From JBFLVU01 sp037444825 (GTDB lineage: Bacteria > Acidobacteriota > UBA4820 > DSQY01): a stretch of 64,000 nt of DNA. Below are positions 41,607-49,532 of this stretch, piece after piece; positions within the stretch are counted from its first letter, which is position 1; each line of letters starts with the position of its first letter. The position numbers and the translations under genes were made by a program. Below the pieces are notes generated by a model. That model ran no database searches. It saw only the letters and a list, made by a program, of their open reading frames with translations, and was not told the DNA's origin. The DNA lies in assembly GCA_037444825.1 (NCBI GenBank), contig JBBILR010000014.1, positions 1 through 64,000 of the forward strand, written 5' to 3'.

Positions 41607-42029
41607 ATGGACATCAACGCCGTCATCCTGATCGTCGAGGCCCACGCCGGAAAGATCGCCGAGAAGTACGTGGAGCGCCTCCGGAAGGAGCAGGGGATGG
41701 AATCCTACGCCCTCAAGTCCGACCGGGAGCTCATGGACCACGTGAAGCGCGCCTACGAGGAGATCGGCACCTGCCTCGACGACCCCTCCCACCCCGTCCT
41801 CCAAGACCACTTCCGGGAGACGGGCCGGCGGCGGAAGAGGGAGGGCGTTCCCCTGGTCCAGGTGGTGCGGGCCGTCCAGATCGCCCGCATCGTCCTCTGG
41901 CAGTACGTCCTGGAGCAGGGGGTCTTCGACTCCACCGCCAACCTGTACCAGGGGCTCAACCTCTACCGCCAGGTGGTGAACTTCTTCGACCGGGCGGTCC
42001 TGTACACCCTCGAAGGGTACCTCGAGTAA
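41607..42029 (+). CDS. Stand-alone RsbRD N-terminal-like domain protein
   Basis: 140 residues, all helical in appearance. DRELMDHVKRAYEEIGTCL, HFRETGRRRKREGVPLVQVVRAVQIARIVLWQYV and NLYRQVVNFFDRAVLYTLEGYLE match the RsbRD-type N-terminal globin-like sensor domain usually found in front of STAS or kinase domains. Here it stands alone, with no STAS domain and no kinase adjacent. No haem-ligand claim can be made. It may be a free sensor or partner protein. Convergent with cstA, 21 bases apart. Confidence 0.72.
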   Translation: MDINAVILIVEAHAGKIAEKYVERLRKEQGMESYALKSDRELMDHVKRAYEEIGTCLDDPSHPVLQDHFRETGRRRKREGVPLVQVVRAVQIARIVLWQYVLEQGVFDSTANLYQGLNLYRQVVNFFDRAVLYTLEGYLE

Positions 42030-42050
42030 ACCGCCGGCCTTCGGGTCGCC

Positions 42051-43895
42051 TCAGCAGCAGCGCTGGGGCACCCCCTCCGGCACCTCGGCGGGGCCGAAGG
42101 CCTTGGGGGGCAGAGGCTCGCCCCTCAGCGTGGCCAGGCACCGGCGGAGGGCGTCGGCCAGGATGATGACCACCATGACCATCATGATGGCCGTCAGCGA
42201 AGCCTGGAGGTAGCCCTGGAAGGCCTTCCCCGGCTTCTGGGCCAGCGGAAGGTAGATGTGGGCGATGCCGAGGGCCCCCGCCGTGAGCGTGGTGACGGCC
42301 ACGAAGACCATGGGGAGGGCCGTGGCCCACGCGTACCGCGCCTTCCCCATGTTCACGAGAAAGGTGGTGCCGATGGCCAGGGCCACCGTGGCCAGGAGCT
42401 GGTTGGCGGTGCCGAACATGGGCCAGATGGTCTGCACCGACCCGGTGTAGATGAAATACCCCCAGGAGAAGCAGATGACCGTGGTGGTGGCCACGTTCCC
42501 CGGAAGCCAGGAGGGGTTCCCCATGGGCTTGTAGTAGTTCCCCAGGAACTCCTGGAGCAGGAAGCGGGCCACCCGGGTGCCGGCGTCGATGGTGGTGAGG
42601 ATGAAGAGGGCCTCGAACATGATGGCGAAGTGGTACCAGACGGCCATGAGGGGCCTCAGGCCCGGCAGGGACCCGAAGATCTGCGCCATCCCCACGGCCA
42701 GCGTCACGGCCCCTCCCGCCCGTCCGGTGACGTCTTCCCCCACCTCCACGTTGAGGGTGGAGAGGTCCACCGTTTCCATTCCCAGCTTCCGGAAGAGTTC
42801 GGGGGGGAGGTTGATGGCGTAGTAGTCGCCGGGGTGGAGGGAGCAGGCGGCCACGAGGGCCACCACCCCCACCAGGCTCTCCATCAGCATGGCCCCGTAG
42901 CCGATGAAGCGGGCGTGGGACTCGCGGTCCACCATCTTCGGCGTGGTCCCCGAGGAAACCAAGGCGTGAAAGCCCGAAATGGCGCCGCAGGCGATGGTGA
43001 CGAACATGAAGGGGAAGAGCTTCCCGGGGATGATGGGGCCTCCGCCGTGGACGAAGGCGGTGAAGGGCTCGAAGTGGAGGTCCGGGTGCACCACCAGGAC
43101 ACCCGCCACCAGGGCGAAGATGGTCCCCACCTTCATGTAGGAGGAGAGGTAGTCCCGGGGCGCCAGGAGGAGCCACACCGGCAGGACCGACGCGGCGAAG
43201 CCGTAGAGCGCCAAGAGGACGGTCAACTGGTGGGTGTTGAAGGTGAAGAAGCGGGCCAGGGAGGAGTGGGCCACGAACTGCCCCAACACGACGCAGACGA
43301 TCAGAGCCGCCACCCCGGCCAGGGAGGGGCCCCGGACCGAACCGGGGCGGATTTTGAACATGAAAAGGCCCATGGCGACGGCGATGGGGATGGTCATGGC
43401 GATGGTGAAGGTGCCCCACGGCGAGGCGGCGAGGGCGTTGACCACCACGAGCCCCAGGCCGGCCAGGGCCACCACGACGATGAAGAGGACGGCCACCCCC
43501 GCCGTGAAGGCCGCCACCGGGCCGATCTCCGCCCGCGCGATCTCCGGGAGGGACCGCCCGTTGTGGCGCACCGAGGCCACCAGGATGGTGAAGTCGTGGA
43601 CGCACCCCGCCAGCACCGAACCCAAAAGGAGCCACAGGAGGCCCGGCGCCCACCCGAACTGGGCCGCCAGCACCGGCCCCACCAGGGGCCCCGCCCCCGC
43701 GATGGCGGCGAAGTGGTGGCCGAAGAGGACCCACTTGTTCATGGGAAGGTAGTTGTGGCCGTCCTGGAACCGGTGGGCCGGCGTCGTCCGGGAATCGTCC
43801 AGCACGAGAGCCCGGGCCGCCAGAAAGGCGCTGTAGTACCGGTACCCCAGGGCGAGAACGCACAGGGCCGCCACCAGGATGGGCAACGTGTTCAT
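42051..43895 (-). CDS. cstA: Carbon starvation protein CstA-family transporter
   Basis: 614 residues, about 16 membrane helices. N-terminal YYSAFLAARALVLDDSRTTPAHRFQDGHNYLPMNKWVLFGHHFAAIAGAGPLVGPVLA is diagnostic of the CstA/BtsT family, which imports pyruvate or peptides. GAISGFHALVSSGTTPKMV and YHFAIMFEALFILTTIDAGTRVARF are also family motifs. It is shorter than E. coli CstA (~700). The last residues are RCC, an unusual terminal cysteine pair. GGGAGG site. Upstream lies a palindrome and a clear promoter, so regulation by carbon status is likely. Confidence 0.95.
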   Translation of the reverse strand: MNTLPILVAALCVLALGYRYYSAFLAARALVLDDSRTTPAHRFQDGHNYLPMNKWVLFGHHFAAIAGAGPLVGPVLAAQFGWAPGLLWLLLGSVLAGCVHDFTILVASVRHNGRSLPEIARAEIGPVAAFTAGVAVLFIVVVALAGLGLVVVNALAASPWGTFTIAMTIPIAVAMGLFMFKIRPGSVRGPSLAGVAALIVCVVLGQFVAHSSLARFFTFNTHQLTVLLALYGFAASVLPVWLLLAPRDYLSSYMKVGTIFALVAGVLVVHPDLHFEPFTAFVHGGGPIIPGKLFPFMFVTIACGAISGFHALVSSGTTPKMVDRESHARFIGYGAMLMESLVGVVALVAACSLHPGDYYAINLPPELFRKLGMETVDLSTLNVEVGEDVTGRAGGAVTLAVGMAQIFGSLPGLRPLMAVWYHFAIMFEALFILTTIDAGTRVARFLLQEFLGNYYKPMGNPSWLPGNVATTTVICFSWGYFIYTGSVQTIWPMFGTANQLLATVALAIGTTFLVNMGKARYAWATALPMVFVAVTTLTAGALGIAHIYLPLAQKPGKAFQGYLQASLTAIMMVMVVIILADALRRCLATLRGEPLPPKAFGPAEVPEGVPQRCC

Positions 43896-43906
43896 CGGGC
43901 CTCCCC

Positions 43907-43922
43907 CCTCGCGTTCGCGAGG
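43907..43922. promoter_or_regulatory. Perfect 16-base palindrome before cstA
   Basis: CCTCGCGTTCGCGAGG lies between the cstA -10 box and its ribosome site. It could be a repressor operator or an mRNA hairpin in the short leader. Confidence 0.45.
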
Positions 43923-43926
43923 TCCC

Positions 43927-43955
43927 TACTTACCACGTCCCACGGGGCTTGGCAA
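43927..43955 (-). promoter_or_regulatory. cstA promoter
   Basis: On the minus strand TTGCCA (43950-43955), 17 bases, TGG-TAAGTA (-10 at 43927-43932), 32 bases before the ATG. Confidence 0.5.
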
Positions 43956-43970
43956 GGAGGGGGGAGTGGG

Positions 43971-44078
43971 GAAGTGAGGAAGCGAGGAGGTAAGGAAGAC
44001 CCATGCCTGCGGGATGCCGGGGTCGGACCTCATTCTTCGGCGGCCTTTGCGGTTTTTTCTTCCTGACTTCCTCACTTC
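43971..44078. repeat. Inverted degenerate GAAGTGAGGAAG repeat
   Basis: GAAGTGAGGAAG (43971-43982) is repeated inverted as CTTCCTCACTTC (44067-44078). Further imperfect copies of the GAGGAAG unit flank both arms. The 192-base region between cstA and the next gene is otherwise non-coding and less GC-rich, with a T6 run at 44053-44058. Confidence 0.5.
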
Positions 44079-44087
44079 ACCAACTTC

Positions 44088-45104
44088 TTAGCCCACCGCC
44101 ACGACGATCTTGCCGAAGTGGCCGCCTCCCTGCATGAGGCGGAAGGCCTCGGGAGCCTCCGCGAAGGGGAAGATCCGGTCCACCACGGGGCGGAGGCCCG
44201 AGAGGGAGAGGGCCCGGTTCATGCGGTCGAACATCTCCCGGCTCCCCACGAAGATGCCGCGGAGCAGGACGCTCTTCATGAGAATGGACGTGACGGGCAG
44301 CGGCGAGGAGACGCCCGAGAGGACGCCGATGACGCTCACCTGGCCGCCGACGCGGACGGCCTTGAGCGAGCGCTCCAGCGTTCCCGCCCCTCCCACCTCC
44401 ACCACGTGGTCCACGCCCCGGCCCTGCGTGGCCTTGAGAACCTCCCGGTCCCAATCGGCGTTGCCGGCGTAGTCGAAGGCGGCTTTCGCCCCGAGGGAGA
44501 GGAGCCGCTCCCGCTTGGCGGCGCTTCCCGAGGTGGCGAGGACCTCCGCCCCCGCCATGCGGGCGAACTGGAGGGCGAAGAGGGAAACGCCCCCGGAGCC
44601 CTGGACGAGGACCGTTTCCCCGGGGCGGAGGGGCCGGGGGCCCTCGAAGAGGGCGTTCCAGGCGGTGAGGGCGGCGCAGGGGAGGCAGGAGGCCTCCTCG
44701 AAGGAGAGGTGGGGGGGCACGGGGACGCAGCCGGCCTCGGAGAGGAGGGCGTACTCCGCGAGCATCCCGTCCAGCGGGCCGCCGAGGGTGGTCTTCCGGG
44801 CTTCGGCCGTGGGCTCCCCCTGGAGCCAACCCTGGCAGAAGGCCCCCATGACCCGGTCGCCGGGGCGGACCGATTCCACGCCCGGCCCCACGGCGGCCGC
44901 CTCCCCCGCCCCGTCGGAACACGGGATGAGGGGGAGGGGCTGGCGGGGGTTGTAGGAGCCCCGGACGGTCATGAGGTCGCGGAAGTTGAGGGAGACCGCC
45001 CGCACCCGGACCAACACCTGCCCCGGCCCCGGCTCCGGCGCGTCCCGCTCCGCGGCCTTCAGATTCTCGAGGCCGAATCCGCCTTGGATTTCCCAGACCT
45101 TCAT
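44088..45104 (-). CDS. Zinc-free medium-chain reductase, quinone oxidoreductase-like
   Basis: 338 residues, MDR superfamily, NAD(P)-dependent. VLVRVRAVSLNFRDLMTVRGSYN and PLIPCSDGAGEAAAVGPGVESVRPGDRVMG belong to the GroES-like domain; VLVQGSGGVSLFALQFARMAGAEVLATSGS is the nucleotide site; HFGKIVVAVG closes the protein. The usual catalytic zinc Cys and His are absent from the NFRD region, as in quinone reductases and enoyl reductases. AAGGAGG site at the chosen ATG. Physiological substrate unknown. Divergent from hslV. Confidence 0.88.
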   Translation of the reverse strand: MKVWEIQGGFGLENLKAAERDAPEPGPGQVLVRVRAVSLNFRDLMTVRGSYNPRQPLPLIPCSDGAGEAAAVGPGVESVRPGDRVMGAFCQGWLQGEPTAEARKTTLGGPLDGMLAEYALLSEAGCVPVPPHLSFEEASCLPCAALTAWNALFEGPRPLRPGETVLVQGSGGVSLFALQFARMAGAEVLATSGSAAKRERLLSLGAKAAFDYAGNADWDREVLKATQGRGVDHVVEVGGAGTLERSLKAVRVGGQVSVIGVLSGVSSPLPVTSILMKSVLLRGIFVGSREMFDRMNRALSLSGLRPVVDRIFPFAEAPEAFRLMQGGGHFGKIVVAVG

Positions 45105-45213
45105 CGGAGACCTCCTTCCCAAAGGAGAAGGCCAACCTACCACGGAGTGCCGAAGGGAAAAAGGACTACCCGCGGACTTTCTCCTGCGGTATGGTGAACG
45201 GAGGAGGTGACCG

Positions 45214-45750
45214 GTGGAGAAACTCCGCTCGACGACGGTGGTGTGCGTGGCGCGGGACGGCCGGGTGGCCCTGGGGGCCGACGGCCAGGTGACGGTGGGC
45301 CAGACGGCCATCAAGCACCGCGCCTCCAAGGTGCGCACCCTCTACCAAGGGAAGGTCCTGGCCGGCTTCGCCGGCGGCGTGGCCGACGCCTTCGCCCTCT
45401 TCGGCCGCTTCGAAGGCAAGCTGGAGGAGTACCGGGGCAACCTGGAGCGGGCGGCGGTGGAGCTGGTGAAGGAGTGGCGCACCGACCGCCTCCTGCGGCG
45501 CCTGGAGGCCCTCCTCGTCGTCGCCGACGGGGAGAGGCAGTTTCTCCTCTCGGGGAGCGGGGAACTCATCGCCCCCGACGACGGGGTTCTGGCCATCGGG
45601 TCCGGGGGGCCCTACGCCCTGGCCGCCGCCCGGGCCCTCCTCCGCCACACCTCCCTCCCCGCCCGCGAGGTGGTGGAGGAGAGCCTCCGCATCGCCTCGG
45701 AGATCTGCGTGTACACCAACGGGAACTTCGTCATCGAGGAGCTGGGCTGA
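45214..45750 (+). CDS. hslV: ATP-dependent protease proteolytic subunit HslV
   Basis: 178 residues. Threonine protease of the ClpQY (HslUV) complex. The propeptide MEKLRS precedes the active Thr of TTVVCVARDG. RVALGADGQVTVGQTAIKHRASKVR and SGSGELIAPDDGVLAIGSGGPYALAAARAL are diagnostic. GTG start with GGAGGAGGTGA. It precedes hslU by 41 bases. Confidence 0.97.
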   Translation: MEKLRSTTVVCVARDGRVALGADGQVTVGQTAIKHRASKVRTLYQGKVLAGFAGGVADAFALFGRFEGKLEEYRGNLERAAVELVKEWRTDRLLRRLEALLVVADGERQFLLSGSGELIAPDDGVLAIGSGGPYALAAARALLRHTSLPAREVVEESLRIASEICVYTNGNFVIEELG

Positions 45751-45791
45751 GGCGGGGCCGAGGACCTCCCTCCCGTCCCGGAGGATCGAGA

Positions 45792-47189
45792 ATGGTCAAG
45801 ACCGAACCGGGTTCTCTGTACAACCGGCTGGAGGATCCCCTCACCCCCAAGCGGATCGTGGAGGAGCTGGACCGCTACATCATCGGCCAGCGGGAGGCCA
45901 AGCGGGCGGTGGCCGTGGCCCTGCGGAACCGGGTTCGGCGCCAGACCCTGCCCGAGGAGCTGAGGGAGGAGGTGGCCCCGAAGAACATCCTCATGATCGG
46001 CCCCACGGGGGTGGGAAAGACCGAGATCGCGAGGAGGCTCGCCCGCCTCACCGCCTCCCCCTTCCTGAAAATCGAAGCCAGCAAGTTCACCGAGGTGGGC
46101 TACGTGGGGAGGGACGTGGAGTCCATGATCCGGGACCTGGTGGAGATCGCCTTCAACCTCGTCCGGGAGGAGAAGGTGGCGGCGGTTCGGGACAAGGCCC
46201 GGGCCCAGGCGGAAGAGCGCCTGTTGGACCTGCTCCTCCCCGTAGCCCCCCGGCCCGGGGAGCGGGCGCCGGGGGGGGAAGGCGGGGCCGAGGCGCCTTC
46301 GCCGGCCTTCTTGGGAAGCCGGGAGCGCCTCCGGGAGTGGCTCCGCGCCGGAAAGCTCGACGACCGGACCGTGGAGGTGAACGTCCCCGAGGGGGGCGCC
46401 TCCATGCGGGTCTTCACACCGGCGGGGATGGAGGAGATGGGCATTCACCTGGAGGACTTCCTGCCGGGCCTGGCCGGGGGCCGGCGGAAGGTCCGTAGGG
46501 TGAAGGTCCCCGAAGCCCTGGAGCTCCTCGCCCGGGAGGAGGAGGACAAGCTCATCTCCAAGGACGACATCGCCCGGGAGGCCGTGGCGCGGACGGAGCA
46601 GACCGGCATCGTGTTCCTGGACGAGATCGACAAGGTGGCGGGGAAGGGCTCTCAGGGCCACGGGCCGGACGTGAGCCGGGAGGGGGTCCAGCGGGACCTC
46701 CTGCCCATCGTGGAGGGGACCCGCGTCAACACCCGCCACGGACTGGTCCGGACCGACCACATCCTCTTCATCGCCGCCGGGGCCTTTCACATGTCCAAGC
46801 CCAGCGACCTCCTGCCGGAACTCCAGGGCCGCTTCCCCATCCGCGTGGAACTCCAGCCCCTGGGCAAGGAGGACTTCGTGCGCATCCTGAGGGAGCCGGA
46901 GAACGCCCTCCTCAAGCAGGCCACGGCCCTCTTGGCCACCGAGGGGGTGGAGGTGGCCTTCACCGACGACGCGGTGGAGGCCATGGCCGCCTACGCCGAC
47001 GCCATCAACGAGCGGCTGGAGAACATCGGCGCCCGGCGCCTCCACACCGTCCTGGAGCGGGTGATGGACGAGGTCTCCTTCAACGCCCCCGAACTGGCGG
47101 GGACCCGCGTGACCCTGGACCGGGCCTACGTGGACGAGTGTCTGAGGGACGTGGCCGCCGACCAAGACCTCAGCCGCTACATCCTCTGA
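45792..47189 (+). CDS. hslU: HslU unfoldase ATPase
   Basis: 465 residues. AAA+ partner of HslV. LTPKRIVEELDRYIIGQREAKRAVAVALRNR, Walker A IGPTGVGKTEIARRLA (around 67), ASKFTEVGYVGRDVESMIRDL, Walker B IVFLDEIDKVAGKG, and the pore motif GYVGRD are all present. The I domain (about 110-235) is inserted and contains a Gly/Ala/Pro-rich stretch near 155-170. It ends in SRYIL, the docking tail that inserts between HslV subunits. Convergent with the GntR regulator. Confidence 0.97.
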   Translation: MVKTEPGSLYNRLEDPLTPKRIVEELDRYIIGQREAKRAVAVALRNRVRRQTLPEELREEVAPKNILMIGPTGVGKTEIARRLARLTASPFLKIEASKFTEVGYVGRDVESMIRDLVEIAFNLVREEKVAAVRDKARAQAEERLLDLLLPVAPRPGERAPGGEGGAEAPSPAFLGSRERLREWLRAGKLDDRTVEVNVPEGGASMRVFTPAGMEEMGIHLEDFLPGLAGGRRKVRRVKVPEALELLAREEEDKLISKDDIAREAVARTEQTGIVFLDEIDKVAGKGSQGHGPDVSREGVQRDLLPIVEGTRVNTRHGLVRTDHILFIAAGAFHMSKPSDLLPELQGRFPIRVELQPLGKEDFVRILREPENALLKQATALLATEGVEVAFTDDAVEAMAAYADAINERLENIGARRLHTVLERVMDEVSFNAPELAGTRVTLDRAYVDECLRDVAADQDLSRYIL

Positions 47190-47208
47190 AGAGCGCCGGA
47201 GACCCCCC

Positions 47209-47961
47209 TCACGGCCGGGAGGCTTCTTGCCGGCCGGGCTCGGAAAAGGCCCGGCGAAGCACCTTTTCCAGGTAGTCCAGGTGGATGCGGACGGCCCGCC
47301 GGGCCCGGGCGGGGGCGCCGGCCTCCACCGCCTCCAGGATGGCCAGGAGCTGGACGCGGATGGCCTCCCCCGCCTCGGGAAAGCGCTGGAGCCGGATTCG
47401 GCTGGCCGGCAGGGCGTTCTGGACCAGCCGGTCGATGGCCTTCCGGAGGTGTTCGAAGAGGGTGTTGCGGGTGGCGGCGGCCAGGAGGGTGAAGAAGGCC
47501 ACGTACGCCTTGCCGCCGGTCTCCCGCCTCAGGAGGCTCTGGGCGTCGTGGGAAAGGGCGTCGGAGGCGAGGGCCCGCAGGGCGGCGAGGTCCGCCTCGC
47601 TCCGCCGCTCCGCCGCCAGGGCCGCCCCCTCGGCGTCGATGACCTTCCGGAGCTCCAGGAGTTCCCAGATCTTGGCCGGGTCCACGCCGATGAGTTCCTG
47701 GAGGGCGCTCTCCGTCTCCTCCCCCAGCGCCGCCGCCACGTAGACCCCCGACCTCGGCCGGACCTTCAGGATGCCTTTGGCCTCCAGGATCCCCACCGCC
47801 TCCCGGAGGGTGGGCCGGCTCACCCCCAGCTCCCTGGCCAGCTTGGCCTCGGAGGGCAGGCGCTCCCCCGGCCGGAAGGCGCCGGAGGCCACCAGCCGGG
47901 CCAGGTGTTCGGCCGTCCGCTGGGAGAGGCGGGGGTTTCGGTCCACGGGCTTCAGGCGCAC
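47209..47961 (-). CDS. GntR-family transcriptional regulator, FadR/FCD type
   Basis: 250 residues from a GTG behind GGGAGG. The winged helix (about 10-75) reads RPGERLPSEAKLARELGVSRPTLREAVGILEAKGILKVRPRSGVYV, canonical GntR. The C-terminal all-helical FCD domain (about 90-235) opens with LLELRKVIDAEGAALAAERRSEADL. In typical FCD proteins Asp/His ligands bind a metal. Here the usual F-H of the second motif reads FFTLLAAATRN and the H of the third is replaced, leaving only RIHLDYLEK, so the metal site looks lost. FadR-like operators precede both this gene and the fatty-acid operon, so it probably represses both and responds to acyl-CoA. Confidence 0.87.
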   Translation of the reverse strand: MRLKPVDRNPRLSQRTAEHLARLVASGAFRPGERLPSEAKLARELGVSRPTLREAVGILEAKGILKVRPRSGVYVAAALGEETESALQELIGVDPAKIWELLELRKVIDAEGAALAAERRSEADLAALRALASDALSHDAQSLLRRETGGKAYVAFFTLLAAATRNTLFEHLRKAIDRLVQNALPASRIRLQRFPEAGEAIRVQLLAILEAVEAGAPARARRAVRIHLDYLEKVLRRAFSEPGRQEASRP

Positions 47962-47972
47962 GGCGTCCTCCC

Positions 47973-47989
47973 AACAGGTCAGACCAGAG
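47973..47989. promoter_or_regulatory. FadR-like operator at the regulator gene
   Basis: AACAGGTCAGACCAGAG, with the palindromic core GGTCAGACC. It lies between the regulator's -10 box and its start codon, fitting autorepression. The core TGGTCNGACC (read on the minus strand) is shared with the site before the thiolase gene. Confidence 0.7.
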
Positions 47990-47997
47990 GCTTTCCG

Positions 47998-48026
47998 AGC
48001 ATAATACTCCGAGGAAGCCTTGGCAA
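47998..48026 (-). promoter_or_regulatory. Promoter of the GntR regulator
   Basis: On the minus strand TTGCCA (48021-48026), 17 bases, TATGCT (47998-48003). Confidence 0.6.
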
Positions 48027-48176
48027 GGGCTGTGGTCCTTCCCGCAGGCCGGCCACCGCCTCGGCCTTCGAAAGGCCTTCTGGTAACGCTCTTTTTCGGC
48101 ATTCCCCAGGAGCGAGCCGGAGGGCGCGGGGTGGCCCTCGGGGGCCTCTTGACTTGCGGCCGCCCTTTGCCTAAGC

Positions 48177-48198
48177 TTGACATGTGGTCTGACCAGTT
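48177..48198 (+). promoter_or_regulatory. Fatty-acid operon promoter with overlapping FadR-like operator
   Basis: A perfect -35 box TTGACA (48177-48182) runs straight into the operator ATGTGGTCTGACCAGTT (48182-48198). That operator shares the palindromic TGGTCTGACCA core with the regulator's own site and lies where it would block RNA polymerase. A -10 box is not obvious at the expected distance. Confidence 0.7.
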
Positions 48199-48227
48199 TG
48201 GGTCGAACGACCGGAAAGGAGGGGAGG

Positions 48228-49532
48228 ATGGCCAGCGGGCGGTTTCCCGGGCGTCCCGTGGTGGTGGTGGACGGCTGCCGGACGCCCTTCGTGCGGTCGG
48301 GCACCGATTTTACGGACCTTTCGGCCTACGACCTGGCCCGGGCCGCCCTTTCCGGGCTTCTCCACCGGACGGGCCTCGACCCCCGGGAGGTGGGTTTGTT
48401 GGTCCTGGGGTGCGTCATCCAAGACTGTGACACCTCCAACGTGGCCCGGGAGGCGGGGCTGGCCGCGGGTCTCCACCCCTCCTGCCCGGCCTTTACGGTG
48501 ACGGTGGCCTGCGTCTCGGCGAACGTGGCCTTCCTCAACGCCGCCCACGCCGTGGCCTCGGGGCAGGTGGACGTGGCCGTCGCCGGGGGGACCGAGACCC
48601 TCTCCGACGCCCCCATTCGCCTGAGCCGGGCCATGCGGAAAAGGCTCATCGCCTCCCAGAAGGCCCGGGGGCCATTGGACCTGCTCCGGAGGTTCGCCGG
48701 CACCCGGATCCGGGACCTCCGGCCCCAGATCCCCGCCATCGCCGACTTCTCCACGGGCCTCACCATGGGCCAGAACGGGGAGCGTCTGGCCAAGCGCCTG
48801 GGGGTGACGCGGGAGGAGCAGGACGCCTACGCCCTGGCCTCCCACCACAAGGCGGCCAGGGCCCAGCGGGACGGCAAGCTCGGGGCTCAGATCGTCCCCG
48901 TGACGGTGCCCGGCTCCTTCCGGATCGTGCGGGAGGACAACGGCATCCGGGGGGACAGTACGCCGGAGAAGATGGCCTCGCTGAAACCGGCCTTCGACAA
49001 GACCTTCGGAACCCTCACCGCCGCCAACTCCTCCTTCCTCACCGACGGGGCCTCGGCGGTGCTCCTCATGGCCGAGGAGAAGGCCCGCGCGCTGGGGGTG
49101 CGTCCCAGGGCCCGCCTGGTCTCCTCGGCCCTCACGGCCATGGACCCCTTGGACGAACTCCTTCTGGGACCGGCCTTCGCCGTTCCCCGGGCCCTGGACG
49201 CCGCCGGGATCGGGCTGGAGGATGTGGGGGTGGTGGAGATCCACGAAGCCTTCGCCGCCCAGATGGTGGCCAACCTGAAGCTCCTCGAGAGCGAAGCCTT
49301 CGCAAAGGAGAAGCTGGGCCGGCCTCAGGCGGTGGGGAAGGTGCCCCCGGAACGCCTCAACGCCTGGGGGGGCTCCCTCTCCATCGGCCACCCCTTCGGC
49401 GCCACGGGGGGCCGGCTCATCGCCACCTGCGTCCAGCGCATGGAGGAGGAGGGGGCGCGGTACGGCCTGGTGGCCGCCTGCGCCGCCGGGGCCATCGGAA
49501 ACGCCCTGGTCTTCGAAAGGGTGGAGCCATGA
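48228..49532 (+). CDS. Acetyl-CoA acyltransferase (thiolase, FadI type)
   Basis: 434 residues. Cleaves 3-ketoacyl-CoA in beta-oxidation. The nucleophile Cys is in VTVACVSANVAFLNAAHAV (around 97). The other catalytic motifs are VVEIHEAFAAQMVANL, LNAWGGSLSIGHPFGATGGRL and the C-terminal CAAGAIGNALVFER, where the second active Cys sits. LFGSA-like FadI features (FSTGLTMGQNGERLAKRLGVTREEQDAYAL) suggest the trifunctional beta subunit. ATG with GGAGGGGAGG. First gene of the operon; its stop overlaps the fadJ start (ATGA). Confidence 0.94.
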   Translation: MASGRFPGRPVVVVDGCRTPFVRSGTDFTDLSAYDLARAALSGLLHRTGLDPREVGLLVLGCVIQDCDTSNVAREAGLAAGLHPSCPAFTVTVACVSANVAFLNAAHAVASGQVDVAVAGGTETLSDAPIRLSRAMRKRLIASQKARGPLDLLRRFAGTRIRDLRPQIPAIADFSTGLTMGQNGERLAKRLGVTREEQDAYALASHHKAARAQRDGKLGAQIVPVTVPGSFRIVREDNGIRGDSTPEKMASLKPAFDKTFGTLTAANSSFLTDGASAVLLMAEEKARALGVRPRARLVSSALTAMDPLDELLLGPAFAVPRALDAAGIGLEDVGVVEIHEAFAAQMVANLKLLESEAFAKEKLGRPQAVGKVPPERLNAWGGSLSIGHPFGATGGRLIATCVQRMEEEGARYGLVAACAAGAIGNALVFERVEP

